Positions 5,691-8,426 of a DNA stretch of 8,426 nucleotides are shown in pieces (position 1 is the stretch's first letter; each line of letters opens with the position of its first letter). Source of the DNA: Microthrixaceae bacterium (lineage in GTDB: Bacteria; Actinomycetota; Acidimicrobiia; Acidimicrobiales; Acidimicrobilacustridaceae). The notes beneath the pieces were generated by a model. It saw only the letters and a program-made list of their open reading frames with translations, was not told the DNA's origin and ran no database searches. Location: positions 1-8,426 of the forward strand of contig JAHFUU010000079.1 of NCBI GenBank assembly GCA_023264915.1, read 5' to 3'. Both the position numbers and the translations under genes were made by a program.

Positions 5691-7592
5691 GTGTGCGGCA
5701 TCGCAGGTCACCTGGGGACACGCCCAATTGACGGGGACACATCCCACGCCGTGCTCGACACGCTCAAGCATCGCGGGCCAGACAGCCATGGGGTCGCGAA
5801 CCTCCAGGGTGCAACCCTTCTTCACGCGAGGCTTGCCATCCTCGACTTGTCAGAGACCGGTCGCCAACCCCTTGCCAGCTCCAAGGGCCGGGTCTGGGCC
5901 GTCGTCAATGGAGAGATCTACAACCATCACGAACTTCGGATGAAGCTGATCGATGCCGGCTACCGGTTTCGAGGCTCCTCAGATGCGGAAGTTGTCCCGG
6001 CCCTCTACCATCACTTCGGGCGCGACTTCATGCGCCATATCCGTGGCATGTTTGCCCTCGCCGTGTTTGACGAGGAACGCAAGCGCTTGCTCCTCGGCAG
6101 GGACCGGTTCGGGATCAAGCCGCTCTTCTACTCAACAGGCACGACGGATGTGTTCTTCGCGAGCGAGCTGAACGCGCTGCGGAGGTTCCCGAGCGTGAGT
6201 CGGGGGACCGATGCCCAAGCTGTGCATGACTTCCTTGCCCTTGGCTTCGTCCCTCCCCCGCTGACGGTCTTCACAGGAGTCCGCGCACTAGAACCTGGGA
6301 CGACGCTCGAGGCCGACCTAGGTGGCTCTCGGCTCACGTTCTGCGTGCGCCGCTATCACCAGTGGGCGATCGAGATTGACTCAGACCTCCAGCTAGCAGA
6401 TGCAGCCGACACCGCAGAGCGGCTGCTCGATCAGGCAGTCGCACGCCAATTGGAGAGTGATGTGCCGCTTGGCGCCCTGCTAAGTGGTGGGATCGATTCG
6501 TCCCTCATCGCTGCCGCAGCCCAGACATCTAGCCCGTCCCCCCTCGACACGTTCAATGTCCGGTTCGATGAGCCTGGATATGATGAAACTCGCGCTGCTG
6601 TCGCAGTCGCTGAACATCTCGGTACTCGCCACCATACGCTCGACTTCGATTCGGCTCTGCTCACCTGGGGCGACGCCACCAAGACGCTCCAAGCCGTGGG
6701 GCAGCCGTACGGCGACAAATCCCTGTTGGCAGCCACCCCGATCTGCAAGTTGATGCGTTCACTTGTCACGGTGGGCCTGTCTGGGGACGGAGGGGATGAG
6801 GCCTTCGGTGGGTACGACACGTTCAACAACATCCGATACCTTCGACCACTCTCAACGATCCCGACGTCCCTGAGAAGGCCCCTGCTCTACGTGTTGTCGA
6901 CCGCAGCACGGTCAGCCCCAAGAGGGAGGCGACCTTCGGTGGCAACGAGGCTCTCAGAGCTCGGGACCGCTCAAGACCCCTCAACCATGCTCTCATCGCT
7001 CTTAACGTGGATCTGCGGGGACGAACTCGGTCGAATGTGGACTGGTGGACCAGTGGAACCGGTCGCACGGCTGTTCCAGCCGGAGTGGAAGCACGACCTG
7101 CCTCGTCGTGCTACCCACCTAGAGCGCCTCTCAGCGCTTGCGACCGAGGTGACAGTACGTCTCCGTCTCGCTGGCGACTACCTCGTGAAGGTGGATACCG
7201 CAAGCATGGTGAACGGCCTTGAGATGCGTGTGCCGTTCCTCGATGAGGACTTGTTCGCGTTTGGGATGCGACTTCCCCACAGGTTGAAAGCCAACGCGGC
7301 GCAACGCAAGGTCGTGCTGCGAACCCTTGGCCGTCGTAGGCTTCCACCGTCTGTTGCCGAACTGCCCAAACACGGTTTTGGGACGCCAATCCGGCGGGCC
7401 GAGGAGTTCGCCACGATGGCAATCGACGCATTGTCGGGACCGAGCACAGGCCTGCTCGATGCCGTCGACTGTGCGCACCGAAAGGCGATCGTCAATGCCT
7501 TCTCCCAGGCCAAGCCGCTGCACGGCGTCTCTCAGGAAGGACTGGAGACGCGGCTGATGATGCTCCTGTCGCTGGCACTCACACCAGCGTGA
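5691..7592 (+). CDS. asnB: AsnB-type glutamine-dependent amidotransferase (asparagine synthase family), complete
   Basis: A 633-residue two-domain enzyme that hydrolyses glutamine and passes ammonia to an ATP-activated (adenylylated) carboxylate, classically aspartate. The glutaminase domain begins MCGIAGHLG with nucleophile Cys2 (GTG start, TGC second codon). It has Arg47 in HARLAILDL, Asn73-Gly74-Glu75 in VNGEIYN and Asp98 in SDAEV, where the usual Thr is Ala. GRDRFGIKPL (136-145) follows. The synthetase domain has the pyrophosphate loop SGGIDSS (265-271), QPYGDKS (338-344), SGDGGDEAFGGY (364-375) and GLEMRVPFLD (509-518). All key residues look intact, so it should be active. Its length suits AsnB homologues from polysaccharide clusters. 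The symbol marks the family: the true substrate could be a uronic acid or another carboxylate rather than aspartate. It diverges from the acyltransferase, and its TGA overlaps the next gene's GTG. A lasso-peptide cyclase is an alternative, but no precursor or maturation partner is seen. Confidence 0.93.
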   Translation: MCGIAGHLGTRPIDGDTSHAVLDTLKHRGPDSHGVANLQGATLLHARLAILDLSETGRQPLASSKGRVWAVVNGEIYNHHELRMKLIDAGYRFRGSSDAEVVPALYHHFGRDFMRHIRGMFALAVFDEERKRLLLGRDRFGIKPLFYSTGTTDVFFASELNALRRFPSVSRGTDAQAVHDFLALGFVPPPLTVFTGVRALEPGTTLEADLGGSRLTFCVRRYHQWAIEIDSDLQLADAADTAERLLDQAVARQLESDVPLGALLSGGIDSSLIAAAAQTSSPSPLDTFNVRFDEPGYDETRAAVAVAEHLGTRHHTLDFDSALLTWGDATKTLQAVGQPYGDKSLLAATPICKLMRSLVTVGLSGDGGDEAFGGYDTFNNIRYLRPLSTIPTSLRRPLLYVLSTAARSAPRGRRPSVATRLSELGTAQDPSTMLSSLLTWICGDELGRMWTGGPVEPVARLFQPEWKHDLPRRATHLERLSALATEVTVRLRLAGDYLVKVDTASMVNGLEMRVPFLDEDLFAFGMRLPHRLKANAAQRKVVLRTLGRRRLPPSVAELPKHGFGTPIRRAEEFATMAIDALSGPSTGLLDAVDCAHRKAIVNAFSQAKPLHGVSQEGLETRLMMLLSLALTPA

Positions 7593-8230
7593 CAGATATG
7601 GCCAATCAACATCGAAGCCCGCCGCAACGAGCGGCCATTGCCGTCTGGGCGCTGGCGGCGACCGGCATGCAACACACACGTTACCGGCCACCAGTCGAGC
7701 CTTTCGACGTTGAGACGTGGCGGTGCCTCGTGGCCGAGTTGAATGCCCAGCGGCTATGGCAGCTCGCCGCACCGCAGTTCGCACTGGGGGTTTGGCCCGT
7801 GTCCGGCATCCAACTTCAAGAAGCTGTAGAAGCAGAGGAGCGGAGTGCGGCCCAGACGCTGTTGCTCGACAAGCAGCTTGCTTGGGTCACGGACGAGTTG
7901 CTCGGCTGGGGCGTGTCGTACAGGGTGCTGAAGGGCCCCGCACACGCCGGCGCGCTTTGGGCCGATCCATCCCGGCGTCATTACAGCGACCTTGACATCC
8001 TCGTGCCGACGGCGCAGTTCGACCACGCGGCCAGCTTGATCGGGACATCACTGGGAGGACGTCGGCACGCCCCCGACCCGATCCCGGGCTGGACAGGAAA
8101 GGTCGGAAAGGGGGTGACGTTCACGCTCCCTGATGGCGTCGAGCTCGACCTGCATCGCACGATCGTGCGAAACCCATTCGGCGCGGGCGTTCTGGAAGAC
8201 GACCTCTTCTCCGATCCGATTGCGTTCTAG
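7589..8230 (+). CDS. Nucleotidyltransferase-fold protein, frame interrupted by TAG
   Basis: The first 213 codons of a protein resembling the uncharacterised nucleotidyltransferase family (NTP_transf_5 type). The diagnostic stretch is YRVLKGPAHAGALW (111-124) followed by RRHYSDLDILVP (129-140). Asp134 and Asp136 form the metal-binding pair, and Asp187 in ELDLHRT is the likely third acid. Residues before about 100 are helical and Ala/Leu rich. Members are usually about 350-400 residues, so this frame stops early, right after the catalytic domain. TAG at 8228-8230 ends it, yet similar coding continues in the same frame. The GTG start overlaps the preceding TGA (GTGA), so translation is coupled to the asnB-like gene; ATG at 7598 is an alternative. 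These proteins occur in exopolysaccharide and some lasso-peptide clusters, but their substrates are mostly unknown. Fold likely; function unknown. Confidence 0.8.
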   Translation: MTDMANQHRSPPQRAAIAVWALAATGMQHTRYRPPVEPFDVETWRCLVAELNAQRLWQLAAPQFALGVWPVSGIQLQEAVEAEERSAAQTLLLDKQLAWVTDELLGWGVSYRVLKGPAHAGALWADPSRRHYSDLDILVPTAQFDHAASLIGTSLGGRRHAPDPIPGWTGKVGKGVTFTLPDGVELDLHRTIVRNPFGAGVLEDDLFSDPIAF

Positions 8231-8426
8231 GTTGGCGAGCGGCGCCAGCTCGGGCTCTCACGACCTGCGATGTTCGTTCACGCCTGTCTCCATTCGGGCC
8301 AGACCGGGAGCGAGAGACGAGTGACCCCGCTAAGGGATGTAGCTGAGGGGTTGCATCAACTGCGAGCCTGCGAAGCGCTGGCCGCGATTGACCTTGCTCG
8401 ACGATGGGGATGCGGATGGATCCTCT
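8231..8426 (+). pseudogene. In-frame continuation of the nucleotidyltransferase after the TAG (runs off the right edge)
   Basis: Reading on in the same frame past the TAG gives 65 codons without a stop. They include PAMFVHACLHSGQTG, then TPLRDVAEGLHQL and AIDLARRWGCGWIL. This matches the usual C-terminal half of the family: a His-Ala-Cys helix, then a PLRDVA stretch and an ARRWG helix. The single TAG is therefore more likely a nonsense change (CAG to TAG would restore Gln), a sequencing error or readthrough than a true gene end. A restart at ATG 8270 is possible but has no ribosome site. The C-terminus lies beyond the window. Confidence 0.6.

Noticed and set aside
5464..5943. A plus-strand frame in the divergent region, considered as a small peptide precursor
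   Set aside because: It runs on into the asnB-like gene in the wrong frame, and has no leader or core pattern of a lasso or other modified peptide.
7131..7784. A 217-codon minus-strand open frame across the asnB-nucleotidyltransferase junction
   Set aside because: It is opposite the conserved C-terminal part of the asnB-like gene and has an Arg/Ser-rich translation without a domain.
5691..8426. A lasso-peptide cluster (AsnB-like cyclase plus nucleotidyltransferase)
   Set aside because: No precursor, PqqD-like recognition protein, transglutaminase-like protease or transporter is visible, and the neighbours are glycan genes. It is not excluded beyond the right edge.

Overview
The window is a high-GC bacterial segment carrying part of a cell-surface or extracellular polysaccharide gene cluster. 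The codon use (third positions rich in G/C), the GTG and TTG starts, the tight gene packing and the mix of families fit a high-GC Gram-positive, probably an actinobacterium. No taxonomic marker gene is present, so that assignment is inference only.

Layout. Five genes lie on the minus strand and two on the plus strand, diverging from about 5.4-5.7 kb. Read in the minus direction they are: a FemAB/CelD-like GNAT-fold acyltransferase (5377 to 4394), a class I SAM methyltransferase with an N-terminal zinc ribbon (4380 to 3550), a polytopic O-antigen ligase/polymerase-type protein (3411 to 2059), a GT4 glycosyltransferase (2055 to 961) and, after a 227-base gap with a terminator-like hairpin, a class II glutamine amidotransferase of the AsnB type (733 to beyond the left edge). 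On the plus strand are a complete second AsnB-type amidotransferase (5691-7592) and, overlapping its stop by four bases, a nucleotidyltransferase-fold gene (7589 onward). The latter has an in-frame TAG at 8228-8230, yet family-like coding continues in the same frame to the right edge.

How the genes may work together. GT4 would add sugars to a lipid-linked glycan. The membrane protein would polymerise it or transfer it to an acceptor. The acyltransferase and methyltransferase would decorate sugars or a precursor. The two AsnB-like enzymes would use glutamine-derived ammonia to amidate carboxylates such as uronic acids, or would make asparagine. The substrates cannot be read from sequence.

The points most worth a second look are the amber codon inside the nucleotidyltransferase frame, a long GU-containing hairpin (5563-5620) just upstream of the complete asnB-like gene, and the ligase-GT4 junction, where both genes share one frame separated only by TAG-CGG. 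The start of the acyltransferase is probably 52 codons downstream of the first ATG. I found no RNA gene, CRISPR array, insertion sequence or integration site.
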